The notes under the pieces were generated by a model that made no database searches, was not told the origin of the DNA, and was given only the letters and a program-made list of their open reading frames with translations. From assembly GCF_040239565.1 (NCBI RefSeq), contig NZ_JBEHWS010000017.1:19226-83225 (forward strand): a DNA stretch of 64,000 nt. Reading direction: 5' to 3'. Below, in pieces: positions 8,175-16,211 of this stretch (its first letter is position 1; the number at the start of each line of letters is the position of its first letter). Made by a program: the position numbers and the translations under genes. This stretch comes from Fulvimarina sp040239565. GTDB taxonomy: Bacteria; Pseudomonadota; Alphaproteobacteria; Rhizobiales; Rhizobiaceae.

Positions 8175-9348
8175 ATGCTGGTTTGCGAGCGGGACGGAAG
8201 TGGCACGCCGAAGCCGATCACCCTCGATGGCTATCGTTCGCTTGTCGCGCTGATGGACGACGTTGCCCGCCGAGAGCCGCCGGCAAAGCCCCGCCAACCC
8301 GCAATTCCGCCGCGCGAAACGGCCAAAGGGATCGCCTTCGTGGAGTTCGCCTCGCGCGGGAAGGAAGCCGAAGAGCTGGGCAAGCTCTTCCAGGCGCTTG
8401 GGTTTGCCAAGGTTGCGCGCCATCGCAACAAGGCGGTCGATCTGTACCGCCAGGGCGATATCCGCTTTATCGTGAATCAGGAGACGGAAGGCCATGCGGG
8501 CCGGACCTGGACCGTTCGCGGCATATCCGTCTGCGATATCGGGCTCAATGTGGGCTCGGCCTCCGAGACCAGCCGACGCGCCGCCGCACTCGGCGACGAA
8601 CCTTTCGAGCAGCCGATCGGCGATGGAGAAATAGCGATCCCGGCCATTCGCGGCCTGTCCGGCTCCGTTCTCCACTTCATCGATCCCTCGACAGAAGACG
8701 TCTGGGATCGGGAATTTGTCAGTCTCGACGAACGTGCAGAGGGCGCCGGCCTGACAAGCGTCGATCACCTCGCGCAGACCATGTCCTATGGAGACATGCT
8801 GAGCTGGACGCTGTTCTACACGACGCTGTTCGAGATGCGGAAATCGCCGATGGTCGATGTCATCGATCCCGATGGCGTGGTGCGCTCGCAGGTGGTCGAG
8901 AGCCCCGACCACAAACTGCGCGTTACGCTGAATGGCGCCGAAACCCACCGCACGCTGGCGGGCAGCTTTCTCGCAGAAACCTTCGGCTCACAGGTGCAGC
9001 ACATTGCGCTTGCGACGGACGATATCTTCGCGACCGCCGAGCACCTTGCGAAGCTCGGTTTCGAGGTCCTTCCCATTCCGGGCAACTACTACCGCGACCT
9101 CGCCGCCCGCTTTTCGCTTTTCGCTTTCGCCCGAGCTACTGGCTCGGATGGAGGCGGCAAACATCCTCCATGATTCTGAAGCCAGCGCTGAATTCTTCCA
9201 GTTCTACTCGAAGAGCTTCGCCGGCGGCATGTTTATCGAGATTGTCCAACGCAGCCCGGGTTACATAGGATTCGGCGCGTCGAACGCGCCGTTCCGTATC
9301 GCCGCCCAAAAGCGTTTTACGCGGCCGAAGGGGATGCCGAAGGCCTGA
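8175..9348 (+). pseudogene. QuiC-like / 4-hydroxyphenylpyruvate dioxygenase-like gene, 5'-truncated and frameshifted
   Basis: Residues read from 8175 resemble the C-terminal dioxygenase-like half of bifunctional QuiC (3-dehydroshikimate dehydratase) proteins: a linker with LDGYRSLVALMDD, a first VOC-type module, then a second holding the metal ligands His (VDHLAQ), His (VQHIAL) and, beyond the break, Glu (FIEIVQR). The N-terminal TIM-barrel that carries the dehydratase activity is absent; a TGA sits just ahead of 8175. At 9110-9129 the sequence reads CTTTTCG CTTTTCG CTTTCG; removing one 7-base unit restores the frame to RFSLSPELLARMEAANILHD. As written, translation ends early at 9173. The true frame continues to the TGA at 9348, which abuts the convergent BKACE gene. 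Confidence 0.75.
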
Positions 9349-10197
9349 TCAGGCGGCCTTCAAGCCAAGGATTTTCCGCGCTTCGGCAGGCGCTGCGATC
9401 GTGCGGCCATGTTTCTGCGCAATATCAGCGGCGCGTTTCACCAGCGCAGCATTGGAAGGGGCGAGAGTCTCGCGGTCGAGCCGGATATTGTCTTCGAGAC
9501 CCGTGCGCAGATGGCCTCCGGCGGCCGCCGCCCAGTCGTTGATCTCGATCTGATGCCGGCCAATACCAGCAGCACACCAGGGGGCGTCGGACCCGAAGAG
9601 ATGGTGCACGGTGTCCACGTAGAAGTCGAAGACCCGCTTCACGACCGGCATCGCGTTTTTCACGCCCATGACGAACTGGACATAGGGCGTGCCGAGAAGC
9701 TCACCGCGCTCCTGCATCGCTTTCGCCTGATAGATGTGGGAGAGGTCGAAAGCCTCGATCTCCGGCTTCACGCCATAGGTCCGCATTTCGCTCGCGAGCC
9801 ATTCCACGAGATCGGGCGGATTCTCGTAGACGCGGGTCGGGAAATTGTTCGAGCCGACCGAGAGCGAGGCCATGTCGGGCGCGAGAGGCAGCATACCGCC
9901 GCGTGCCTGGCCCGCGCCTGAGCGCCCGCCAGTCGACAGCTGGACGATCATGCCGGGGCAGTGCGTCTCGATCCCTTCCTTGAGCCGTCCGAAGCGTTCG
10001 GGGTCGGAGGTCGGCTTTCCTTCGTCGTCGCGCACATGACAATGGGCGATCGTGGCGCCAGCCTCGAAGGCTTCCTGCGTCGATTCCACCTGTTCCGCCA
10101 CCGTGATCGGTACGGCCGGGTTATCGTCCTTGGTGGGGAGCGAGCCGGTGATCGCTACGCAGATGATGCAGGGGTTCGAGGAAGGTGCTTCAGACAT
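9349..10197 (-). CDS. BKACE family (DUF849) 3-keto-5-aminohexanoate cleavage-type enzyme
   Basis: The 282-residue product belongs to the BKACE family: zinc-dependent TIM-barrel enzymes that condense a beta-keto acid with acetyl-CoA. Visible features are the metal motif HCHVRDD, the STGG segment in QLSTGGRSG, GSNNFPTRVYEN, and FDLSHI. Several substrates are known across the family, and the sequence does not identify this one. It lies downstream of a quinate/shikimate-type dehydrogenase on the same strand, with about 150 bases between them, and ends base-to-base against the decayed dioxygenase gene, so all are probably parts of one catabolic locus. Confidence 0.88.
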   Translation of the reverse strand: MSEAPSSNPCIICVAITGSLPTKDDNPAVPITVAEQVESTQEAFEAGATIAHCHVRDDEGKPTSDPERFGRLKEGIETHCPGMIVQLSTGGRSGAGQARGGMLPLAPDMASLSVGSNNFPTRVYENPPDLVEWLASEMRTYGVKPEIEAFDLSHIYQAKAMQERGELLGTPYVQFVMGVKNAMPVVKRVFDFYVDTVHHLFGSDAPWCAAGIGRHQIEINDWAAAAGGHLRTGLEDNIRLDRETLAPSNAALVKRAADIAQKHGRTIAAPAEARKILGLKAA

Positions 10198-10351
10198 GAA
10201 TAGGAATCCGTAATGCGTTTGATTTTAAGATGGATGCCGAAGCAATAACGTCCATCATATGAGGATCGGCGCCAACGCCGAAGAGAATGGCGACCGAAGC
10301 GATGAGGGTCGTGAGTGGCTTACGCCTTTGCTTCCTCCCTGGATTGATGCG

Positions 10352-11233
10352 TCATGGGTTGTCGAAGGCATCGAATGTCGCCTTCATTCCGTCCGGGCAG
10401 GCTTGCCGCCCGGTAAAGAGTTCGAAGGCCCGGACAGCCTGAAAGACAGCCATCCCGGCACCGGAATGAGCGCGGCAGCCCTTGGCGCGCGCCGCGGCCA
10501 TGAGTTCGGTCTCGAGTGGGAAATAGACGATGTCCGCGACCCACTGATCCGGCGACAGGAGTTTGGGATCGATCGCGGTGCCGGGATGCTTTGCCATGCC
10601 CATCGGCGTGGCGTTGACGACGCCGTCGGGCCGATCGTTCGTGAAAAGCGCCTCTGCATCTTCCACGACCGAGACACGGCAATTCGGCCGATTGGACTCA
10701 ACCTGCGAGGCGATCGTCTCGGCGCGTATCAGATCCCGGTCATGGATCGACAGGCGCTTCACGCCGCAATCCGCGAGCGCGTGGGCAACGGCAACGCCGG
10801 CGCCGCCCGCGCCCAGAAGAAGCACGTGGCCCACATTCGCGTCCGGGAGACCACGGCGAAAACTCTCTGAAAAACCCCAGAGATCGGTGTTGTGCCCGCG
10901 ACGGCGTCCATCCGCGAAGACGACGGTGTTGACGGCGCCAACGGCTCTCGCATTGTCGGACAATTCGTCGAGATGCTCGGTGACTGCGATCTTGAACGGA
11001 TAGGTGATGTTGAGGCCCTGAAACCCCGAAACCTCAGCGCTGTCGAGGATGCGGGCCAGCGAGACGTCTGCGCGCTGCGGTTCGTCCATGTCGAGGATGC
11101 GGTAGACCCCTGCGAGCCCTTGCCGCTGGGCCTCCGCCATATGCATGGCGGGCGTCCGCGACAGGGAAATCCCGCGGCCGATGAGGCCGGCGAGCATAGT
11201 TTCATCCTGCGTAATGGGTCTGCTGACGGTCAT
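10352..11233 (-). CDS. Shikimate/quinate dehydrogenase family protein, probably NAD-dependent
   Basis: The 293-residue product is an AroE-superfamily dehydrogenase. The substrate site appears as SLSRTPAMH and NITYPFK (catalytic Lys), with NTDLWGF supplying the catalytic Asp. The cofactor loop GAGGAGVAVAHAL is followed by HDRD at the end of the next strand, where an acidic residue favours NAD over NADP. That, the LSRTPAMH sequence and the neighbours point to a catabolic (QuiB-type) enzyme rather than biosynthetic AroE. I use the ATG at 11233, five bases after GGAGGAG; a GTG at 11245 overlaps that site. It is divergent from a TetR gene. Confidence 0.85.
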   Translation of the reverse strand: MTVSRPITQDETMLAGLIGRGISLSRTPAMHMAEAQRQGLAGVYRILDMDEPQRADVSLARILDSAEVSGFQGLNITYPFKIAVTEHLDELSDNARAVGAVNTVVFADGRRRGHNTDLWGFSESFRRGLPDANVGHVLLLGAGGAGVAVAHALADCGVKRLSIHDRDLIRAETIASQVESNRPNCRVSVVEDAEALFTNDRPDGVVNATPMGMAKHPGTAIDPKLLSPDQWVADIVYFPLETELMAAARAKGCRAHSGAGMAVFQAVRAFELFTGRQACPDGMKATFDAFDNP

Positions 11234-11297
11234 CCGCTCCTCCACGGCGTCGTTTCTTCAAGGCACAATGGACCAAGCGGTTAGCTCTATCAAACTG

Positions 11298-11317
11298 ATT
11301 GAACCGGCCGGTTAAAT
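11298..11317. promoter_or_regulatory. Candidate TetR operator between the dehydrogenase and tetR genes
   Basis: The 12-base perfect palindrome AACCGGCCGGTT (11302-11313) extends outward to a 20-base near-palindrome (ATT on the left, AAT on the right) with one mismatched pair. It is the only strong dyad in the 112-base divergent intergenic region. Confidence 0.65.
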
Positions 11318-11345
11318 ATGGCCGAAAACGTCGGGAGGCTGTTGG

Positions 11346-11966
11346 ATGAAGGGGAAGAGAGCAGCGGAGCGGTCGGGTTCCCGCTCGTGGAAGCAGGATC
11401 CGGAGGCCGTCCGAACGGATATACTGAAAGCGGCGCGATCGGAATTTGCCGAACACGGGCTTGCCGGCGCGCGCGTGCAGCAGATCGCGGAGCGCACAAA
11501 AACCTCCAAGCGGATGATCTTTTATTATTTCGGAGACAAGCAAGGGCTCTACCGCGCTGTTCTGGAAGACGCCTATGCGAACGTGCGCCAGCAGGAAGAG
11601 GACCTCGATCTGGATGGTCTACCGCCGGAGGATGCCCTCATCCGACTGGTCGAGTTCACCTTCGACCATCACCGAGCCAGTCCCGAATTCATCCGCTTGG
11701 TGGCGATAGAGAACATCCACCGCGCCCGCCACATGGCTTCGATCGACTCGCTCGCCGATACCAATCGGCGCGTGATCGAAAAACTCGAACGGATTCGGGC
11801 GGCAGGCGTGGCGAAGGGCCTGTTCCGGTCAGATATCTCAGCGCTTCAGCTTCACTGGCAGATCAGCGCGTTGTGCTTTTTCAACGTCTCGAACCGCACG
11901 ACCTTCGAGAGAAACTTCGGAGCGAGCCTGTTTGCACCGAACGCACAGGACGAGCTCAAACGGTAA
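11346..11966 (+). CDS. TetR/AcrR family transcriptional regulator
   Basis: The 206-residue product has a typical TetR N-terminal helix-turn-helix: AARSEFAEHGLAGARVQQIA followed by KTSKRMIFYYFGDKQGLY. The C-terminal ligand domain is not diagnostic. The ATG at 11346 is seven bases after GGGAGG. It is transcribed away from the quinate/shikimate-type dehydrogenase and BKACE genes, with a palindrome between the two start codons, so it probably represses that operon and itself. The inducer could be a hydroaromatic or aromatic acid such as quinate, shikimate or protocatechuate, but this is inferred only from context. Confidence 0.88.
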   Translation: MKGKRAAERSGSRSWKQDPEAVRTDILKAARSEFAEHGLAGARVQQIAERTKTSKRMIFYYFGDKQGLYRAVLEDAYANVRQQEEDLDLDGLPPEDALIRLVEFTFDHHRASPEFIRLVAIENIHRARHMASIDSLADTNRRVIEKLERIRAAGVAKGLFRSDISALQLHWQISALCFFNVSNRTTFERNFGASLFAPNAQDELKR

Positions 11967-12120
11967 GTTGTCCGATCCACACTCGCGCTCGTGAAGGTGT
12001 GATAACGAGCCTCATCTCTGCGAGAGATCCACGATTATCGACTTGGATTGCAAAGTCACAAGAGAGGCCGCGTAGCTTCGCGCCTCGTTCTCACCGCAAA
12101 TGCCTGACTTTCTGGAAAAC

Positions 12121-12196
<76 letters not shown>

Positions 12197-12301
12197 ACGC
12201 CGAAACCGCTCTCGCGTTTCGTGCCCCGCATATAAAGAGGGCTTTTCGGGCTGTCCACCCGCTTTTCGCGTGCGACGCGGAAATATTCCGGTCTTAGCGA
12301 T

Positions 12302-12769
12302 TTAGCTCTGCCACGGCATATTGCGCACCACAGCTTTCGGAAACACCTGCGGACGGATCTTGGCAATGCCGGATGCGATCGGGGCGGGCGCATCGCCAGC
12401 GATCGACGGAGCCTGGGGCGTTTGAGCCGTGGCTGCGGCTGCTGGCGGCGCCGGATTGGCGCGCTTTTCGTCTTCGTCCTCGTCCGGGATATCGGCAAAC
12501 CGGATGCCGGCGAACATCGTACGCCGATAGACGAGGCGGGCAGGGCGGACCTTATCCTCGCCGATCTTGATCTGGAATTCCTTCGGCATATGCGCCGCTT
12601 CGGCAAGGGTAAGCAGGGCTCCCGTTGCCGATACGTTCCTGACAACGCAGTCGAAGGTGGAAAACCCGTTGTTGAAGATGATCTTGGCCCGCTTCAGAAC
12701 CCGCATACGCGGGGCGATACGGCGCTCCGATCCATCGAGTTCTTGTTCGGCAAGTGGTGCCATCGTCAA
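12302..12769 (-). CDS. PilZ domain protein (probable c-di-GMP receptor)
   Basis: The 155-residue protein has one PilZ domain at about residues 14-90, with the two c-di-GMP-binding motifs visible: RRIAPR (RxxxR) and NVSATGA (D/NxSxxG). The remainder is an acidic patch (DEDEDEK) and a Pro/Ala-rich tail with no known domain. PilZ proteins of this small type act as c-di-GMP-sensing adaptors; the partner here is unknown. It is a lone gene between tRNA-Lys and ilvC on the same strand as ilvC, but the ilvC terminator separates them. The start could be either of two ATGs two codons apart. Confidence 0.88.
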   Translation of the reverse strand: MTMAPLAEQELDGSERRIAPRMRVLKRAKIIFNNGFSTFDCVVRNVSATGALLTLAEAAHMPKEFQIKIGEDKVRPARLVYRRTMFAGIRFADIPDEDEDEKRANPAPPAAAATAQTPQAPSIAGDAPAPIASGIAKIRPQVFPKAVVRNMPWQS

Positions 12770-12910
12770 AACCGTCCCAAGCGTTCTGAGTTCACGCCAA
12801 TTTTGTGGGAGACTGGTTACGACGGCGTAAACGTCTGGCGCATCTTGCCGTTAGGGACGCTCGACGCCCCTTCGTCAGGGCAAAACTTTCACGAACTGGT
12901 GAATAGCTGC

Positions 12911-12940
12911 CAAAAAGAAAGCCGCGAATTTCTTCGCGGC
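12911..12940 (-). terminator. Intrinsic terminator after ilvC
   Basis: On the minus strand GCCGCGAA / TTCGCGGC (12921-12940) forms a perfect eight-pair stem with a four-base loop, followed by TTTCTTTTTG. Confidence 0.85.
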
Positions 12941-12991
12941 CTTCGTCCCGGAGCGCGATTACGCTCCGCTATTCGTATGTACTAACATCGC

Positions 12992-14011
12992 TTAGTTGCG
13001 ATCTTTGTCGACCAGTGCGTTCGACTTGATCCACGGCATCATGCCACGAAGCTTTTCGCCGACTTCCTCGATCTGGTGCTTGTCGTTGACGCGGCGAATG
13101 CCCTTGAAGCGCGCGGCACCCGAATGCCATTCCTGCATCCACTCGGAGGTGAACCGCCCGGTCTGGATGTCGTTGAGGACGCGCTTCATCTCGGCCTTGG
13201 TCTCGGCGGTGATAATGCGCGGGCCCGAGACATACTCGCCCCATTCGGCGGTGTTGGAGATCGAGTAGTTCATATTGGCGATGCCGCCCTCGTAGATGAG
13301 GTCGACGATCAGCTTCACCTCGTGCAGACATTCGAAATAGGCCATTTCGGGCGCATAGCCGCCCTCAACCAGCGTTTCGAAACCGGCGCGGATGAGCTCG
13401 ACAAGGCCGCCGCAAAGGACGACCTGCTCGCCGAAGAGATCGGTTTCGCACTCTTCCTGGAAGGTCGTCTCGATGATGCCCGAGCGGCCGCCGCCGACGC
13501 CGCAAGCATAGGAGAGGGCGGTGTCAAGCGCATTGCCCGAGGCATCCTGATGGACAGCTACGAGGCAGGGCACGCCGCCACCGCGCTGGTATTCGCCGCG
13601 CACCGTGTGGCCCGGGCCCTTCGGCGCGATCATGACGACGTCGATGGACTCCTTCGGCTCGATGAGGCCGAAATGGACGTTGAGGCCGTGAGCAAAGGCG
13701 ATCGCCGCGCCGTCGCGGATATTGTCCTTGATCTCCGAATTCCAGATGCCGGCCTGCAGCTCGTCAGGCGTCGCCATCATCATGAGGTCGGCCCACTTGG
13801 CGGCTTCCGAGACCGAAAGCACTTCGAGACCGTCGGCTTCCACCTTCTTGGCGGTCGCGGAACCCGGACGCAGGGCGACCTTGATCTCGCCGCAGCCGGA
13901 ATCTTTCAGGTTCAGTGCATGAGCGCGGCCCTGAGAGCCATAGCCGACGATGACGACCTTCTTGCCCTTGATGAGATTGAGATCGGCGTCGCGATCGTAA
14001 TAGACGCGCAT
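12992..14011 (-). CDS. ilvC: Ketol-acid reductoisomerase
   Basis: The 339-residue product is class I IlvC, which isomerises and reduces acetolactate or acetohydroxybutyrate with NADPH and magnesium in valine, isoleucine and leucine synthesis. The Rossmann motif GYGSQGRAHALNLKDSG lies near residues 24-40, and the knotted C-terminal domain shows the conserved acidic metal site DLFGEQVVLCGG and ETLVEGGYAPEMAYFE. Length is standard. A TetR-family gene ends 54 bases upstream on the same strand, and the short gap contains a GC-rich dyad, so the two may be co-transcribed. A good terminator follows. Confidence 0.98.
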   Translation of the reverse strand: MRVYYDRDADLNLIKGKKVVIVGYGSQGRAHALNLKDSGCGEIKVALRPGSATAKKVEADGLEVLSVSEAAKWADLMMMATPDELQAGIWNSEIKDNIRDGAAIAFAHGLNVHFGLIEPKESIDVVMIAPKGPGHTVRGEYQRGGGVPCLVAVHQDASGNALDTALSYACGVGGGRSGIIETTFQEECETDLFGEQVVLCGGLVELIRAGFETLVEGGYAPEMAYFECLHEVKLIVDLIYEGGIANMNYSISNTAEWGEYVSGPRIITAETKAEMKRVLNDIQTGRFTSEWMQEWHSGAARFKGIRRVNDKHQIEEVGEKLRGMMPWIKSNALVDKDRN

Positions 14012-14065
14012 TGTCGTTTCCTTCCGTTTGTTCTGGCCGGGGAGGGGGCTCCGCCCGGCCGTCAG

Positions 14066-14710
14066 TTAAGACCCGAAAAGGGTCATGAAGCGCCGGGCGG
14101 CTTCATCCGCTGCCCGGTCGATGTCGAATGTTCCGCCGGCCTCATCGCCCAGCAGCATGCGGATTTGCAAGTCGCCCACGACGAGGCCGAAAAAGGCTGA
14201 GAATGCATCGGTCTCGCTGGCATAGGCGATCAACCCGCTCGCCCGAGCGGCAACGAAAAGCGGCGCTATACGCCGCGCCATCTCCACCGGCCCGTTGCGA
14301 AGCACGATCGCACCGAGATCGAGCGTTTCGGATCCGGCCTCGGCGATCGCCAGCCGGTTGAGCGCGATCGAGGTGGGCCCGGTGAGGACCCGCAGCCAGT
14401 CCGAGGCGAAACGGGCGAGGGCGGTGTGCAGGAACTCGCCGTCGATCGGCCCGTTCGGCAGATCGATACCGCGCACCTTGGCGGCCTGCCAGCGCACGGT
14501 CGCCGTCAGAAGCCCGTCCCGATCGCCGAACCAGCGATAGAGCGTCTCCTTGGAACAGGATGCCGCCCGCGCCACCGCGATCATCGACAGCGGACGCTGG
14601 CCCTTGACGATGAGCTCCAGAACCGCTTCCAGCACATCACGCTGGCGGTCGGTCAGGGTCCCGACCGCCCCGTCATTTGCCGCGATCCTGTGCTGTGCAG
14701 CTTGCATCAA
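14066..14710 (-). CDS. TetR/AcrR family regulator upstream of ilvC
   Basis: The 214-residue product has a TetR helix-turn-helix near residues 20-65 (SMIAVARAASCSKETLYRWF, then GDRDGLL). The C-terminal half resembles the AefR-like type, including FASDWLRVLTGPTSIALNRL. A perfect 25-base inverted repeat lies just upstream of its start and is the likely autoregulatory operator. Because ilvC follows on the same strand after only 54 bases without a terminator, the regulator may also affect ilvC through read-through. No ligand is suggested by sequence. Confidence 0.87.
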   Translation of the reverse strand: MMQAAQHRIAANDGAVGTLTDRQRDVLEAVLELIVKGQRPLSMIAVARAASCSKETLYRWFGDRDGLLTATVRWQAAKVRGIDLPNGPIDGEFLHTALARFASDWLRVLTGPTSIALNRLAIAEAGSETLDLGAIVLRNGPVEMARRIAPLFVAARASGLIAYASETDAFSAFFGLVVGDLQIRMLLGDEAGGTFDIDRAADEAARRFMTLFGS

Positions 14711-14724
14711 TGAGCTCTATATTG

Positions 14725-14749
14725 ATCGAACCGTACCGTACGGTTCGAT
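14725..14749. promoter_or_regulatory. 25-nt perfect inverted repeat, candidate TetR operator
   Basis: The left arm ATCGAACCGTAC (14725-14736) and right arm GTACGGTTCGAT (14738-14749) are exact reverse complements around a single C. The repeat begins 15 bases upstream of the TetR start codon on the minus strand. Confidence 0.8.
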
Positions 14750-14836
14750 TTCTCGGTGACCGAGTATGTCAATTGCCGCCCGACTGCAAGAGGAAGAAGC
14801 CAAGTCGCGTGAATGAGGGAAAAACTCACAGGCGGG

Positions 14837-16102
14837 CTAAGGCGAGCCGCCGATAGGACGTAGTACCTGAGCCGAACCTTCACTCAATCCAATCCGCTTC
14901 ATAGGATCGAGCAGCGTTCCGCTGACCATGTGCGCCAGCAGTTTTCGGCTGACGCCGAGGCTGGCGAGCGGCGGGACTAAGCGGTCACGAATGAGCGGAA
15001 AGACAGACGAATCCGACTGATAGAACGGAGTGAACGCAGCCGATAGCGCCTGGAAAAGGCGAAGATGAAGACGCCTGCTTTTCACGTAGGCCGGCAGTGC
15101 ATCCTCGGCCGTCCGCTCCGTCGCAAACGCTGCAGCTAGGGCCGCGGCGTCGAGCAGCGCCATGTTGGCGCCCTGGCCGAGCTGCGGGCTCGCAGAGTGT
15201 GCGGCATCGCCGATGAAGACGAGGCGGCCTTTCACGGGATTTGGCAGGGTATGGTGAGTGTAACGCGCGAGCGTCATCGCCTCGAAGCCTTCGGCGCGAC
15301 GGAAGAGGGGTTCTGCTTCGGGGAAGAAGCTGCCGATCCGGTTTGCGAACGCGTCATAGCGCTTTGCCACGAGGTCCGGATATTCATCCGGCTTGACGCT
15401 CCAGAAGAGGGCGGCTTTGTTGCCCTCGCCTGCAAACGGCTGCCCGAGCGGCAGCACGCCGACCATCACATCGGCCTTCCGGTAGCGCTGGACGAGCCTG
15501 TGCGGCTCCGTCTCACTTCTGAAATCGACGGTCGTCCAGATCGCACCAAAGGGAAGTTGCTTTGGCTCTACATCCGGAAAAGCAAGGCTTCGCAGCTTCG
15601 ACCTCGCGCCGGAGGCGTCGATGACGAGGTCGAAGCTTTCGGTCTTCGCGCCCGATGCCGAAACCAGCCTATTGCCATCGCCGGTCGCTTCGAGCGCTTC
15701 ACACGGGAAGCCCGTACGCAGATCGAAATCCTCGCCGCGGACGATCTGATAGAGCACATCGAACAGAACGTGCCGGTGGACGGCATGGCCAAAACGGCCC
15801 GGCCCGGCATCGCGATAGGCGACGTCGAGCACGAGTCTTTTATCTGACGCGCGCCGGCCTTCGAGATTGTCGATACGCTGCCCCCGCGCCAACGTCGCTT
15901 CAAGAGCGCCGATTTCGGCCAGAACCGCCATGCCGGTCGGCTGAAGCAAGAGCCCGGATCCCACCGGCCGGGGCTCCGGAAACTGCTCGAAGATCGTGAC
16001 GCTATGGTCCAGGCGGGCGAGGAGAATGGCTGCGGCGAGCCCCGCCGGCCCCGCCCCCACGACAGCGATCTTGAGTGGCGTCATGGTTGTTGCCGGCTCC
16101 AT
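14837..16102 (-). CDS. FAD-dependent monooxygenase (PHBH/UbiH fold)
   Basis: The product (421 residues, or 415 from a second ATG at 16084) is a single-component flavoprotein monooxygenase. The N-terminal dinucleotide motif GAGPAGLAAAILLA is followed by a glutamate-terminated strand; DASGARSKLR corresponds to the middle DG-type motif, and GDAAHSASPQLGQGANMALLDA is the C-terminal FAD ribityl motif. Members hydroxylate aromatic or quinone-like substrates. No catabolic partner genes surround it, so the substrate is unknown. It is on the minus strand downstream of mazG, about 110 bases away. Confidence 0.85.
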   Translation of the reverse strand: MEPATTMTPLKIAVVGAGPAGLAAAILLARLDHSVTIFEQFPEPRPVGSGLLLQPTGMAVLAEIGALEATLARGQRIDNLEGRRASDKRLVLDVAYRDAGPGRFGHAVHRHVLFDVLYQIVRGEDFDLRTGFPCEALEATGDGNRLVSASGAKTESFDLVIDASGARSKLRSLAFPDVEPKQLPFGAIWTTVDFRSETEPHRLVQRYRKADVMVGVLPLGQPFAGEGNKAALFWSVKPDEYPDLVAKRYDAFANRIGSFFPEAEPLFRRAEGFEAMTLARYTHHTLPNPVKGRLVFIGDAAHSASPQLGQGANMALLDAAALAAAFATERTAEDALPAYVKSRRLHLRLFQALSAAFTPFYQSDSSVFPLIRDRLVPPLASLGVSRKLLAHMVSGTLLDPMKRIGLSEGSAQVLRPIGGSP

Positions 16103-16211
16103 AGGCGACCGCCAGACGACGGCGATCTCCCGGTTTCACAGGATGTGCCGAAGCGCACGATTTGCCGAAGCCAAGCCTTCCGAAGCACTCTCGCTTCCAT
16201 CTCTGCACCGC

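Noticed and set aside
13076..14200. 374-codon plus-strand open frame opposite ilvC
   Set aside because: Shadow of ilvC and of the TetR gene; no conserved motif.
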